Origin: Ga0074130 sp035492055 | GTDB lineage: Bacteria; Pseudomonadota; Gammaproteobacteria; Burkholderiales; Rhodocyclaceae | Direction of reading: 5' to 3' | NCBI GenBank assembly: GCA_035492055.1 | Contig: DATJJR010000093.1 | Span: 1 to 24,705 of the forward strand | DNA length: 24,705 bases | Shown: one piece after another, positions 1 to 8,025 of the stretch | How positions within the stretch are numbered: the first letter of the stretch is position 1 | How the letters are laid out: each line of letters begins with the position of its first letter | The notes under the pieces: model-generated | Told to the model about the DNA's origin: nothing | Database searches by the model: none | Seen by the model: the letters and a program-made list of their open reading frames with translations, nothing else | Position numbers and translations under genes: made by a program

Positions 1-488
1 GCCTGATGGTGCGCATTCACGCCGCGCAGATTGTCGATATGCAATGTGACAGCCGCATGGTTGACGAGGCCCTGGAAGAACTCATACACAAGTTCAGCCT
101 CCAGCTCGCCAATTTCCGAGCGCGTGAACGGCACATGAAACTCAAGGCCCGGGCGACCGGACAGATCGATCACGACACGTGACAACGCTTCATCGAGCGG
201 TACATAGGCATGGCCGTAACGACGCAGGCCTTTCTTGTCGCCCCAAGCCTTGGCCAATGCCTGGCCGATGCTGATGCCAATGTCCTCGACCGTGTGGTGT
301 CCATCGATATGCAAATCTCCCGCGGCTTGCACGTCGAGGTCGATCAAGCCGTGGCGGGCAATTTGATCAAGCATGTGATCGAGAAAGCCGATGCCGGTAT
401 GAAGTTTCGAAACACCCGTGCCGTCAAGATTCAGACGAACCGTAATCTGTGTTTCAAGGGTATTGCGCGTAATTTCTGCGTGCCTCAT
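1..488 (-). CDS. hisB: Imidazoleglycerol-phosphate dehydratase (HisB), 3' end outside window
   Basis: This is the dehydratase that converts imidazole glycerol phosphate to imidazole acetol phosphate in histidine biosynthesis. Reading the minus strand from an ATG at 488-486 gives about 162 residues. Visible family motifs are FLDHMLDQIARHG near residue 37, the metal-binding DGHHTVED near residue 64, PLDEALSRVVID near residue 98, and DNLRGVNAHHQ at the window edge. Monofunctional HisB is about 195 residues, so roughly the last 33 residues lie beyond base 1. The start matches the usual betaproteobacterial N-terminus (MR-AE-RNT-ETQI). The gene runs opposite to the adjacent hisC, so it must be transcribed from the short hisB-hisC intergenic region. 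There is no fused histidinol-phosphatase domain at its N-terminus, unlike the enterobacterial bifunctional HisB. Confidence 0.95.
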   Translation of the reverse strand, partial: MRHAEITRNTLETQITVRLNLDGTGVSKLHTGIGFLDHMLDQIARHGLIDLDVQAAGDLHIDGHHTVEDIGISIGQALAKAWGDKKGLRRYGHAYVPLDEALSRVVIDLSGRPGLEFHVPFTRSEIGELEAELVYEFFQGLVNHAAVTLHIDNLRGVNAHHQ

Positions 489-531
489 ACGAGAATGCGG
501 GCGGGAAAGAAGGAAGAAGCGGAATGCCCGC

Positions 532-540
532 ATGATACCA
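532..540 (-). promoter_or_regulatory. Candidate extended -10 promoter for hisB
   Basis: The minus strand reads TGGTATCAT, a TGn extended -10 with hexamer TATCAT. It would start transcription about 35-40 bases before the hisB ATG. No convincing -35 is seen. An own promoter for hisB is expected here because hisC upstream points the other way. The call rests on sequence inspection only. Confidence 0.4.
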
Positions 541-595
541 TTTTGCCTTGCCAAAACTGAGAAAGCGGCCGATTCAGCCGCCCACGCCGCATCAA

Positions 596-1654
596 ATGAG
601 CCGCTTCTGGAGCCCCATCGTTCATTCGCTGACCCCATACGTGCCTGGGGAGCAGCCCAAGCTTGCCAATCTGATCAAGCTCAACACCAACGAAAATCCT
701 TATGGTCCGTCGCCTCGCGTACTTGAGGCACTCTCCGCCACTGTCGGAAACGGCCTACGGCTCTACTCCGATCCGCGCGCGGAAAAACTCAAGGCCGCCA
801 TCGCCACGCTGCATGGCGTTGCCGTCAATCAGGTGTTCGTCGGCAACGGTTCCGATGAAGTGCTGGCGCATGCCTTTCATGGCTTGCTGAAGCACGACAA
901 GCCGCTGCTTTTCCCAGACATCACCTACAGTTTCTATCCGGTCTATGCCGGACTGTACGAAATCGATTACCGCACTGTGCCGCTGGGTGAGGATTTCCAC
1001 ATTCGCGTGGAAGACTACACGCAACAGAACGGGGGAATCATCTTTCCGAATCCGAACGCGCCGACGGGTCTTGCTTTGTCGTGCGGCGACATCGAAGCGA
1101 TCATCAAACACAATCCCGACTCCGTCGTCGTCATCGACGAAGCGTATGTCGATTTCGGTGGTGAATCGGCGATTCCACTGGTTGCCAAGTACCCGAATCT
1201 GCTCGTCGTACATACCTTCTCGAAGTCGCGTTCACTGGCCGGCCTGCGCGTCGGCTTCGCGATCGGGCATCCCGACCTCATCGAAGCGCTGGAACGCATC
1301 AAGGACAGCTTTAATTCCTATCCGCTCGACACACTCGCCATTGCCGGCGCTACCGCCGCCATCGAGGATGTCGACTACTTCGATACAACGCGCAAGGCCG
1401 TCATCGCCAGCCGTGCAAAACTCAGCGCAGACATGGCAGCACTCGGTTTCGAGGTATTACCATCCAGCACAAACTTCATCTTCGTGCGCCACCCGCAACG
1501 CGACGCCGCCACACTGGCTGCAGCGCTGCGGGAGCGCAGCATCATCGTGCGCCACTTCAAGGCCGCGCGCATCGATCAATTCCTGCGCATTACCATCGGC
1601 ACGGACGAAGAATGCCACCTGCTGGTCGCTGCATTGAAGGAAATCCTGGCCTAG
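596..1654 (+). CDS. hisC: Histidinol-phosphate aminotransferase (HisC)
   Basis: This is a PLP-dependent fold-type I aminotransferase that converts imidazole acetol phosphate plus glutamate to histidinol phosphate. The 352-residue product has the usual length. It shows the N-terminal substrate motif KLNTNENPYGPSP, the FPNPNAPTG loop, VVIDEAYVDF with the PLP-ring aspartate, and FSKSRSLAGLRVGF with the Schiff-base lysine at about K210. I chose the ATG at 596 because MSRFWSPIVHSLTPYVPGEQPK is the recalled N-terminus of this betaproteobacterial subfamily. A TTG at 548 would add 16 basic residues without a better ribosome binding site. The gene lies on the opposite strand to hisB, hisD and hisG, which is abnormal for a his operon. 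paiB follows after 32 bases, so the two are probably cotranscribed. Confidence 0.95.
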   Translation: MSRFWSPIVHSLTPYVPGEQPKLANLIKLNTNENPYGPSPRVLEALSATVGNGLRLYSDPRAEKLKAAIATLHGVAVNQVFVGNGSDEVLAHAFHGLLKHDKPLLFPDITYSFYPVYAGLYEIDYRTVPLGEDFHIRVEDYTQQNGGIIFPNPNAPTGLALSCGDIEAIIKHNPDSVVVIDEAYVDFGGESAIPLVAKYPNLLVVHTFSKSRSLAGLRVGFAIGHPDLIEALERIKDSFNSYPLDTLAIAGATAAIEDVDYFDTTRKAVIASRAKLSADMAALGFEVLPSSTNFIFVRHPQRDAATLAAALRERSIIVRHFKAARIDQFLRITIGTDEECHLLVAALKEILA

Positions 1655-1686
1655 CCAGGTAACACTCCCAGAGACAAAGGGCGCAC

Positions 1687-2319
1687 ATGTATCTGCCACA
1701 CCATTTTGCAGAAACACGCCCTGAAGAATTGCACCGGATCATGACCGAGTACCCGTTGGGCATGCTCGTCGTCAACGGCCCGCACGGACTGGATGCAAAT
1801 CACCTGCCTTTTCTGTTCGAGCCGACGACAGGTACCCAGGGGCACCTGATCGCTCATGTGGCACGTGCGAATCCACTCTGGACTGACATCAAAACAGGGG
1901 ACGACGTGCTTGTCGTCTTCCGTGGCGCGGAAGCTTATATCTCGCCGAACTGGTATCCCAGCAAACACGAAGCGCATCGACAAGTCCCGACCTGGAATTA
2001 CCAAGTTGTGCATGTCCACGGCAAGATCGTGATCCATGACGATGAGCGGTTCGTGCGTAGCGTGGTCGCCCGCCTGACACGGCTACACGAAGCCGATGCC
2101 AATCCGGAAGCGCCGTGGCGCATGGGCGATGCGCCCGATGATTTCATTACCGAACGTTTGGCTGCCATCGTCGGCATCGAGATCGAGATCACGCGGATCG
2201 AAGGCAAATCGAAGCTGAATCAAAATCGTGAGACACGGGATCGACTTGGTGCAATAGAAGCGCTTGAGCAACGCGGCGACACTGAACTGTCGAGCGCCAT
2301 GCGCAGCACGCTGAAATAA
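1687..2319 (+). CDS. PaiB-family FMN-binding protein
   Basis: The 210-residue product belongs to the PaiB family of flavin-binding split-barrel proteins, often annotated as FMN-binding negative transcriptional regulators. The N-terminus MYLPHHFAETRPEEL, the ANHLPFLFEP segment, the central AYISPNWYPSKHE motif and VPTWNYQVVHVHGK are characteristic. The C-terminal GIEIEITRIEGKSKLNQNR segment is typical too. An AAAGGG element lies about 8 bases before the ATG. The gene is 32 bases downstream of hisC on the same strand and ends inside a strong terminator, so hisC-paiB forms a two-gene unit. The regulatory label derives from Bacillus PaiB; a flavin-dependent or housekeeping role is equally possible. 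No DNA-binding helix-turn-helix is evident in the sequence. Confidence 0.88.
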   Translation: MYLPHHFAETRPEELHRIMTEYPLGMLVVNGPHGLDANHLPFLFEPTTGTQGHLIAHVARANPLWTDIKTGDDVLVVFRGAEAYISPNWYPSKHEAHRQVPTWNYQVVHVHGKIVIHDDERFVRSVVARLTRLHEADANPEAPWRMGDAPDDFITERLAAIVGIEIEITRIEGKSKLNQNRETRDRLGAIEALEQRGDTELSSAMRSTLK

Positions 2320-2348
2320 AAACGCCCTTCACACGGAAGGGCGTTTTT
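2318..2348. terminator. Bidirectional intrinsic terminator between paiB and hisD
   Basis: A perfect inverted repeat has the core ACGCCCTTC (2322-2330), a 5-base loop, and GAAGGGCGT (2336-2344). It is flanked by AAAA on the left and TTTT on the right, giving about 13 base pairs and U-tracts in both directions. It overlaps the paiB stop codon and sits 20 bases from the hisD stop on the other strand, so it can end both convergent transcripts. Confidence 0.9.
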
Positions 2349-2367
2349 ACGACCGGCACTTAAACGC

Positions 2368-3660
2368 TTATTCGTTTCGAAGCTCAGCTGCACGCGCGTG
2401 GGCGAACAAGCCCTCCCCATGCGCCAACGTCGAAGCGATTTGTCCGAGTAGCGCAGATCCTTCGGCCGAGACTTCAATCAGGCTGCTGCGCTTCTGGAAA
2501 TCATAAACGCCCAGCGGGCTGGAAAAGCGTGCGCTACGCGACGTCGGCAACACATGGTTGGGGCCGGCACAGTAGTCGCCGATCGATTCTGACGTGTAGC
2601 GACCGATGAAGATTGCGCCGGCGTGGCGAATCTTCGGTACCAGTGCGCGGGCATCGGCGACCGACAGCTCCAAGTGTTCCGGTGCAATCTTGTTAGCGAT
2701 GGCACAAGCCTCGTCCAGGTCCTTGGTCAGGATCAATGCACCACGACCGGTGATCGATGCCGTAATCACATCCTTGCGCGGCATCGTCGGCAGCAGCCTG
2801 TCGATGCTGACCGCGACCTTCTCGATGAAAGCCGCATCCGGGCAAAGCAGAATCGATTGCGCAAGCTCGTCGTGCTCGGCCTGTGCGAAAAGGTCCATCG
2901 CCACCCAATCCGGATTGGCGGATGCATCGGCGATCACCAACACTTCGGATGGGCCGGCGACCATGTCGATGCCGACGGTGCCAAAAACGCGGCGCTTGGC
3001 GCTGGCAACATAGGCATTGCCGGGGCCAACGATCTTGTCGACCTGCGGAATCGTAGCCGTACCGTAGGCCAGCGCAGCCACAGCCTGCGCACCGCCGATG
3101 GTAAACACCCGATCCACGCCGACGAGGTGGGCAGCAGCCAGTACGAGTTGGTTCTTTTCACCACCCGGCGTCGGCACGACCATGATGAGTTCGCCCACAC
3201 CGGCCACCTTGGCCGGCAGCGCATTCATCAGCACGGAACTGGGATACGCCGCCTTGCCGCCGGGGACATACAAGCCGACGCGATCCAGCGGCGTCACCTT
3301 CTGGCCGAGCTTGGTGCCGTTCGGCTCTTCGTATTCCCACGATTCAGCTTTCTGGCGCTCGTGATACACACGCACGCGCTCGGCAGCGGCTTCGAGCGCC
3401 TTGCGTTGCGCCTCTGGCAAACCATCAAAAGCAGCCTTCAGCTCGAACTTCGGCAATTCAAGCGCGCTCATCGACGCAGCATCAAGACGGTCAAAACGAC
3501 GCGTGTATTCAAGGACTGCCGCGTCGCCCTGTTTTTTGACGTTGGACAACACTTCGGCGACGGTACGCTCGATGCCTTCATCGGTCTCGCTTTCGAAAGC
3601 AAGCAAGGCATCAAGTTGCGCGCCGAAATCGGCAGCACGGGAATCGAATTTGCGGATCAT
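2368..3660 (-). CDS. hisD: Histidinol dehydrogenase (HisD)
   Basis: This Zn-dependent, NAD-linked enzyme performs the last two oxidations from histidinol to histidine. The 430-residue product is full length. Visible elements are YVPGGKAAYPSSV (130-143), VGPGNAYVASAKR (211-223), AGPSEVLVIAD (235-245), the zinc ligands Q260 and H263 in FAQAEHDE, the catalytic pair E328-H329 in APEHLEL, D362 in GDYCAGPNH, and H421 in the C-terminal AHARA. The start ATG overlaps the hisG stop (ATGA), so hisG and hisD are translationally coupled. In most relatives hisC follows directly; here the transcript instead meets a terminator. A long open frame on the opposite strand is a codon-bias shadow of this gene. Confidence 0.97.
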   Translation of the reverse strand: MIRKFDSRAADFGAQLDALLAFESETDEGIERTVAEVLSNVKKQGDAAVLEYTRRFDRLDAASMSALELPKFELKAAFDGLPEAQRKALEAAAERVRVYHERQKAESWEYEEPNGTKLGQKVTPLDRVGLYVPGGKAAYPSSVLMNALPAKVAGVGELIMVVPTPGGEKNQLVLAAAHLVGVDRVFTIGGAQAVAALAYGTATIPQVDKIVGPGNAYVASAKRRVFGTVGIDMVAGPSEVLVIADASANPDWVAMDLFAQAEHDELAQSILLCPDAAFIEKVAVSIDRLLPTMPRKDVITASITGRGALILTKDLDEACAIANKIAPEHLELSVADARALVPKIRHAGAIFIGRYTSESIGDYCAGPNHVLPTSRSARFSSPLGVYDFQKRSSLIEVSAEGSALLGQIASTLAHGEGLFAHARAAELRNE

Positions 3661-4319
3661 TTATTCTCTCCATTGGCACCGGCAATTGCGCCAGCAAAGG
3701 CATCAATCACCGGTTGCAAGGCATCGCGCTTCAGCTTGAGCGCGGCCTGATTGACGATGAGGCGCGAGGAGATCGGCAACATTTCCTCGGCAACTTCAAG
3801 ATTGTTGGCTTTGAGCGTGCCGCCCGACGACACCAGGTCGACGATGGCATCGGCCAATCCGACCAGCGGCGCCAGCTCCATTGAGCCGTAGAGCTTGATG
3901 AGATCAACGTGTACACCCTTGTCGGCGAAATGCTCGCGCGCCATGGTGATGTATTTGGTCGCCACGCGCAGGCGAGCGCCCTTCTTCACGGCAGCTTGAT
4001 AGTCGAAACCTTTGGGGACAGCCACGCACATGCGGCACTTGGCGATCTCGAGATCCAAGGGCTGATACAGACCTGCGCCACCGTGCTCAATCAGGACGTC
4101 CTTGCCGGCAATGCCAAGATCGGCGGCACCGTACTGCACATAGGTCGGCGTATCGGAAGCGCGCACGATGACAACCTTCACGTCGGGACGATTGGTCTCG
4201 ATGATGAGCTTGCGTGACGACTCTGGATTTTCCTTCGGCACAATGCCTGCTGCAGCAAGTAGCGGCAAGGTTTCTTCGAAGATGCGGCCCTTCGACAGGG
4301 CAATGGTGATTCCGCTCAC
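3657..4319 (-). CDS. hisG: ATP phosphoribosyltransferase, short form (HisG)
   Basis: This enzyme catalyses the first committed step of histidine synthesis: ATP + PRPP to phosphoribosyl-ATP. The 220-residue product is the short HisGS type. It lacks the C-terminal histidine-binding regulatory domain of the long form and in known systems needs a separate HisZ subunit, which is not in this window. Family motifs include ALSKGRI at the N-terminus, VRASDTPTYVQYGAADLGIAGKD and the PRPP-binding segment AIVDLVSSGGTLKANNL. The start is a GTG at 4319. The next upstream gene on this strand, murA, ends at 4795 and a small opposite-strand gene lies between, so hisG probably has its own promoter. Confidence 0.96.
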   Translation of the reverse strand: MSGITIALSKGRIFEETLPLLAAAGIVPKENPESSRKLIIETNRPDVKVVIVRASDTPTYVQYGAADLGIAGKDVLIEHGGAGLYQPLDLEIAKCRMCVAVPKGFDYQAAVKKGARLRVATKYITMAREHFADKGVHVDLIKLYGSMELAPLVGLADAIVDLVSSGGTLKANNLEVAEEMLPISSRLIVNQAALKLKRDALQPVIDAFAGAIAGANGENK

Positions 4320-4346
4320 GGCGTTCTGTTTTCCGGCAAAACGTGC

Positions 4347-4352
4347 ATTTTA
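4347..4352 (-). promoter_or_regulatory. Candidate -10 element for hisG
   Basis: The minus strand reads CGGTAAAATGC, with hexamer TAAAAT 28 bases before the hisG GTG start. No clear -35 is found at normal spacing. The same GGTAAAAT pattern precedes mlaF in this window, which supports it as a local promoter style, but this is inference from pattern only. Confidence 0.35.
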
Positions 4353-4477
4353 CCGCAGCCGGCATGCCAAGGCCCTGACCTGCTTTGTATGCACGGCAAT
4401 CACCGAACGATTGCACGTCATCAGCCCAAGGCAATGCGAAGGCCGTAGAATACGCGCCCCAAGCATCGAAGCCTCTC

Positions 4478-4708
4478 ATGAGCACCGTCCGCACCCAATA
4501 CAGCGTCGAAGAAATCGGTCATGCCATCGGTTATTGGCTTGCCCATGAGCAGGCCGCGCCCTTGAGCATCGGCCCGAATGCACGTGCCCTGGCGGACATC
4601 TACGGAATCATGTTGTATCAGCGACGCGCCTACGTCGCCGTGGCGCAACTGACGCCGACACAAGCGGATGCGTTGAACATCGCGCTGCATCAGTTGCCAC
4701 TACTCTGA
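4478..4708 (+). CDS. Small DUF3717-like protein
   Basis: A 76-residue product starts MSTVRTQYSVEEIGHAIGYW and ends in HQLPLL. The layout is an N-terminal helix ending in a GYW or NYW-type motif, a hydrophobic middle (ALADIYGIMLYQRR) and a helix near the end (LTPTQADALNIAL). It resembles the small DUF3717 proteins of betaproteobacteria, whose function is unknown. No signal peptide or membrane segment is visible. The gene lies between murA and hisG but on the opposite strand to both, diverging from hisG and convergent with murA. I chose the ATG at 4478; an upstream in-frame extension to 4385 carries no similarity and would overlap the hisG promoter region. The assignment to DUF3717 comes from recall of the pattern and is not certain. 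Confidence 0.7.
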   Translation: MSTVRTQYSVEEIGHAIGYWLAHEQAAPLSIGPNARALADIYGIMLYQRRAYVAVAQLTPTQADALNIALHQLPLL

Positions 4709-4794
4709 GAAAAACACCGCAGACAGATTCGCTGAAATACTGCAGCAAGACATTGCAGCGAACGTAACGATCTTTTCTGGGAAAAGGCAGGGAA

Positions 4795-6057
4795 TTAGCT
4801 AACCCGTTTTACCTTTGCACCCAACGCACTCAGCTTCTGCTCCAGCTTTTCGTAACCGCGATCAAGGTGATAGATACGCTCGATCAGCGTTTCGCCTTGC
4901 GCCACCAGGCCCGCAATTACAAGACTTGCCGAGGCACGCAGGTCGGTTGCCATGACTGTCGCACCTTGCAGCGGACCATTACCAGTGACGATGGCGGTAT
5001 TGCCATCGATCTTGATGTCGGCGCCAAGACGGATCAATTCAACCGCATGCATGAAGCGATTTTCGAAAATCGTCTCGCGAATCACCGCCGTGCCTTCGGC
5101 CATGGCATTGATCGCCATGAACTGTGCCTGCATGTCGGTTGGAAACGCCGGGTAAGGCGCGGTACGAATGCTCACGGCCTTGAGCTTGGCTGGCGCCTTT
5201 AGGCGAATGGCGTCACGCTCAGCCGTGATGTCACACCCTGCATCCATCAGCTTGTCGATCACGACATCGAGGTACGCTGCAGAAGTCTGTGTCAAACGCA
5301 CTTCACCACCGGTAACGGCCGCGGCACACAAATAGGTACCGGTCTCGATCCGATCCGGCATGATGCGATGCGTCGCACCGTGCAGTTTGGCAACGCCTTG
5401 GATACGGATCACATCTGTGCCGGCACCGGAAATACGTGCGCCCATCGCGACAAGACAGTTAGCCAGATCAACGACTTCCGGTTCGCGCGCGGCGTTTTCA
5501 ATAATGGTTTCGCCATCGGCGAGACAGGCCGCCATCATCAGATTTTCCGTGCCTGTCACGGTCACCATGTCGGTGAAGAGGCGCGAACCTTTCAAGCGCG
5601 GCGATTTGGCGTGTACATAGCCATGCTCGACGGCGACTTCCGCACCCATCGCAAGCAAACCTTTGATGTGTTGATCAACCGGGCGCGCGCCAATGGCACA
5701 GCCGCCGGGCAGGCTGACCTTGGCCTCACCAAAACGTGCAACCAGCGGACATAGCACAAGAATCGAGGCGCGCATGGTCTTGACCATTTCGTAGGTCGCC
5801 ACCGGATCGGTAATCGCATCGGCTTGCAAGGTCACACGATCACCGGATTGTGCAACGCTTCTTTCAACCTTGACGCCCATCTGCTCAAGCAGCTTCAGCA
5901 TCGTGCGGATGTCGTTCAGATCCGGCACGTTGTCGAAAGTGACCGGTTCTGCCGTCAACAGCGCGGTGCACAAGAGCGGCAACGCCGCGTTCTTGGCACC
6001 GGACATGGCAACCTCACCGCGCAGGGCAACGCCGCCTTCGATCAGCAGCTTATCCAC
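4795..6057 (-). CDS. murA: UDP-N-acetylglucosamine 1-carboxyvinyltransferase (MurA)
   Basis: MurA transfers enolpyruvate from PEP to UDP-GlcNAc, the first committed cytoplasmic step of peptidoglycan synthesis. The 420-residue product is full length. It shows the substrate-binding SGAKNAALP with K22 and N23, the catalytic-loop cysteine C120 in LPGGCAIGARPVDQH (the fosfomycin target, equivalent to Cys115 of E. coli), and AFPTDMQAQFMA carrying the general-base aspartate. The start is GTG at 6057, overlapping the end of the BolA-family gene by 8 bases, so the two are coupled. The location between ibaG/bolA and the his genes is conserved in betaproteobacteria. With the canonical cysteine present, no intrinsic fosfomycin insensitivity is suggested. 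Confidence 0.97.
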   Translation of the reverse strand: MDKLLIEGGVALRGEVAMSGAKNAALPLLCTALLTAEPVTFDNVPDLNDIRTMLKLLEQMGVKVERSVAQSGDRVTLQADAITDPVATYEMVKTMRASILVLCPLVARFGEAKVSLPGGCAIGARPVDQHIKGLLAMGAEVAVEHGYVHAKSPRLKGSRLFTDMVTVTGTENLMMAACLADGETIIENAAREPEVVDLANCLVAMGARISGAGTDVIRIQGVAKLHGATHRIMPDRIETGTYLCAAAVTGGEVRLTQTSAAYLDVVIDKLMDAGCDITAERDAIRLKAPAKLKAVSIRTAPYPAFPTDMQAQFMAINAMAEGTAVIRETIFENRFMHAVELIRLGADIKIDGNTAIVTGNGPLQGATVMATDLRASASLVIAGLVAQGETLIERIYHLDRGYEKLEQKLSALGAKVKRVS

Positions 6058-6295
6058 GCGCCGCCTCCCACTCCTCAGGCGTCAGCGTTTGCATCGACAA
6101 TGCATGCAGCTCGCCCGAATCGAAACGGGCCTTGAGAATCTGGTTGATACGCTGCTGGCGCTTCACCCGGTTCAGCCCGGCAAATTCGCCACTGACGATG
6201 ACGGCCTGGAAATGGGCACCATCGCCATCCACATGCAAGTGTTCACACTTGAGCTCGGCGGCAATCCACTCTTCGATACGCTTGGGTTCAAGCAT
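6050..6295 (-). CDS. ibaG: BolA/IbaG-family protein
   Basis: The 81-residue product is a BolA-like protein of the IbaG (YrbA) type. It shows the class II KH-like fold pattern: an N-terminal helix, the HLHVDGDGAHFQAVIVSGEFAG sheet-turn region, the conserved NRVKRQQRINQIL helix, and a conserved histidine in GELHALSMQTLTPEEW. BolA-family members bind monothiol glutaredoxins and [2Fe-2S] clusters and take part in iron-sulfur trafficking or transcriptional and stress control. Here the role is inferred from family and from the E. coli synteny mlaB-ibaG-murA. The gene is 6 bases downstream of the ABC-2 permease stop and overlaps murA. Confidence 0.9.
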   Translation of the reverse strand: MLEPKRIEEWIAAELKCEHLHVDGDGAHFQAVIVSGEFAGLNRVKRQQRINQILKARFDSGELHALSMQTLTPEEWEAARG

Positions 6296-6301
6296 GCTTT
6301 A

Positions 6302-7063
6302 TTAACCTCTTAATTTGTAACCGCGCTGCAGCATGTTCAGCGTCAGCGCCGCGAGCAGCACCAGACTGAAACCCGACACTGCCAGACTTTGCCAGGGCGA
6401 CACATCGGACATACCGAAGAAGCCGTAGCGGAAACCATCGATCATGTAGAAGACCGGATTGAAATGCGAAACACCCTGCCAGAACGACGGCAGTGAATGA
6501 ATCGAATAGAACACACCGGACAGGAAGGTCAGCGGCATGATCAGGAAGTTCTGAAAAGCGGCCAATTGATCGAATTTGTCGGCCCAGATGCCGGCAACGA
6601 CACCAAGTGATCCCATGACAGCACCGCCGATCAGGGCAAAGACCAGAATCCAGAGTGGGTGCACGAAGCTCGGCGCGACGAAAAAGAACGTCACTGCGAG
6701 CACGCCAACACCGACGGCAGCACCGCGCACGACTGATGCCAGCATGTAGGCTGCATAGAATTCACGATAGGAAATCGGCGGCAGCAGCACGAAAATAATG
6801 TTGCCTGTGACCTTCGATTGAATCAGCGACGAGGACGAGTTGGCGAAGGCGTTCTGCAATACCGACATCATCACCAATCCGGGCACCAGAAAGGCTGTAT
6901 AGGGAATGGTGCCGTAGACCTGGATACGCTCTGCGAGCACATGCGAAAAAATCAGCAAATAGAGGGCGGCCGTGAGTACCGGCGCCGCGACGGTCTGGAA
7001 GGCGACCTTCCAGAAACGCAGCATTTCCTTGTAAAACAGGGTCTGGAATCCAGGACCGATCAT
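6302..7063 (-). CDS. ABC-2 type transporter permease (YadH-like)
   Basis: The 253-residue integral membrane protein has six hydrophobic stretches in the ABC-2 layout. The family signature is MPLTFLSGVFYSIHSLPSFWQGVSHFNPVFYMIDGFRYGF in the C-terminal half. The ATG at 7063 overlaps the stop of the ATPase gene (ATGA), so the pair forms one exporter. Relatives include YadH, NodJ and DrrB-type permeases. The substrate is unknown. In betaproteobacteria this pair sits between the mla genes and bolA-murA, which hints at an envelope-related role, but the sequence does not define a cargo. Confidence 0.93.
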   Translation of the reverse strand: MIGPGFQTLFYKEMLRFWKVAFQTVAAPVLTAALYLLIFSHVLAERIQVYGTIPYTAFLVPGLVMMSVLQNAFANSSSSLIQSKVTGNIIFVLLPPISYREFYAAYMLASVVRGAAVGVGVLAVTFFFVAPSFVHPLWILVFALIGGAVMGSLGVVAGIWADKFDQLAAFQNFLIMPLTFLSGVFYSIHSLPSFWQGVSHFNPVFYMIDGFRYGFFGMSDVSPWQSLAVSGFSLVLLAALTLNMLQRGYKLRG

Positions 7064-7995
7064 GTACGTGCCTCCTCAGTTTTCTCCCGCATCACATCGA
7101 GGAAAACCGTCTCGAGATCAGGTTTGCCGATTTCAAGATCATTCAGCGTACAACCAGCGGCACGCAGGCTTTCGACAATTGCACCGACGTCGCTGTAGTC
7201 GGCAAGCGGCACTGTCCACAAGCCTTGATTCTGGCCGCTGCCTTGCGTGGCTTTGTCTTGCAAGGTGGATGGCAAAACATCGCCGGATGCCAAGCGAAAA
7301 CGCAACGCATGGCTGGCGTGGCTCTTGAGCAGATTCGCCGTGCTGTCGAGTGCAACAACGCGCCCCGCTTTGAGCATGGCAATGCGGCTACACAGACTTT
7401 CGGCCTCTTCGAGATAGTGCGTGGTGAGCACAATGGCGTGCCCGTCTTGATTCAGCCGGCGAATAAATGCCCACAATGTTTGGCGCAACTCGACGTCCAC
7501 ACCGGCCGTCGGCTCGTCGAGGAGGATGACTGGTGGACGATGCACCAGTGCCTGCGCCACAAGCACACGCCGCTTCATGCCGCCCGACAGGGCACGCATG
7601 TTGGCGTTGGCTTTGGAAGTGAGATCGAGATTGAACAGCAACTCATCGATCCAGTCGTCGTTATTGCGGATACCAAAGTAACCCGACTGGATGCGCAGAA
7701 TTTCACGCACGCTGAAGAAAGGGTCGAAAACGATTTCCTGCGGAACGACGCCGAGATTGCGGCGTGCATTGCGATAGTCGGACTGCACGTCGTGCCCCAT
7801 GATCTCCAGCACGCCACTGTCAGGCCGTACAAGCCCTGCGAGTGCGGAAATCAGCGTGGTCTTGCCAGCGCCGTTGGGGCCAAGCAGGCCGAAAAACTCG
7901 CCCTGCGCAACCTCAAGATCGACACCATTGAGCGCCTGCAGCGAGCCATAGCGCTTGGCGACCTGGGAAATGCGAATCGCCGGAGTAGTGTTCAC
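7060..7995 (-). CDS. ABC transporter ATP-binding protein (YadG-like)
   Basis: This is the nucleotide-binding subunit of the ABC-2 exporter. It has Walker A LLGPNGAGKTT, Q-loop VVPQE, signature LSGGMKRR, Walker B VILLDEP followed by TAGVD, and switch histidine LTTHYLEEA. After the ATPase domain a C-terminal extension of about 90 residues follows, as in the YadG/CcmA group. I took the GTG at 7995 as start (MNTTPAIRISQVAKRYG). A TTG at 8007 would add only four residues, and neither has a good ribosome binding site. The upstream mlaB stop is in the same frame, separated by only 6 codons from the TTG, so translation is probably coupled. Confidence 0.93.
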   Translation of the reverse strand: MNTTPAIRISQVAKRYGSLQALNGVDLEVAQGEFFGLLGPNGAGKTTLISALAGLVRPDSGVLEIMGHDVQSDYRNARRNLGVVPQEIVFDPFFSVREILRIQSGYFGIRNNDDWIDELLFNLDLTSKANANMRALSGGMKRRVLVAQALVHRPPVILLDEPTAGVDVELRQTLWAFIRRLNQDGHAIVLTTHYLEEAESLCSRIAMLKAGRVVALDSTANLLKSHASHALRFRLASGDVLPSTLQDKATQGSGQNQGLWTVPLADYSDVGAIVESLRAAGCTLNDLEIGKPDLETVFLDVMREKTEEART

Positions 7996-8025
7996 AGCAA
8001 CAACCAAATGAGTGGGGAATTTGAA

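Noticed and set aside
2623..3750. 375-codon open frame on the plus strand opposite hisD and the end of hisG
   Set aside because: It is exactly antisense to well-supported hisD/hisG, has low-complexity His/Arg-rich translation and no recognisable domain. Codon bias of the real genes explains it.
4772..4786. CTTTTC-TGG-GAAAAG hairpin as a terminator between the DUF3717-like gene and murA
   Set aside because: The stem is only 6 bp and AT-rich, and it is not followed by a T-tract on either strand.
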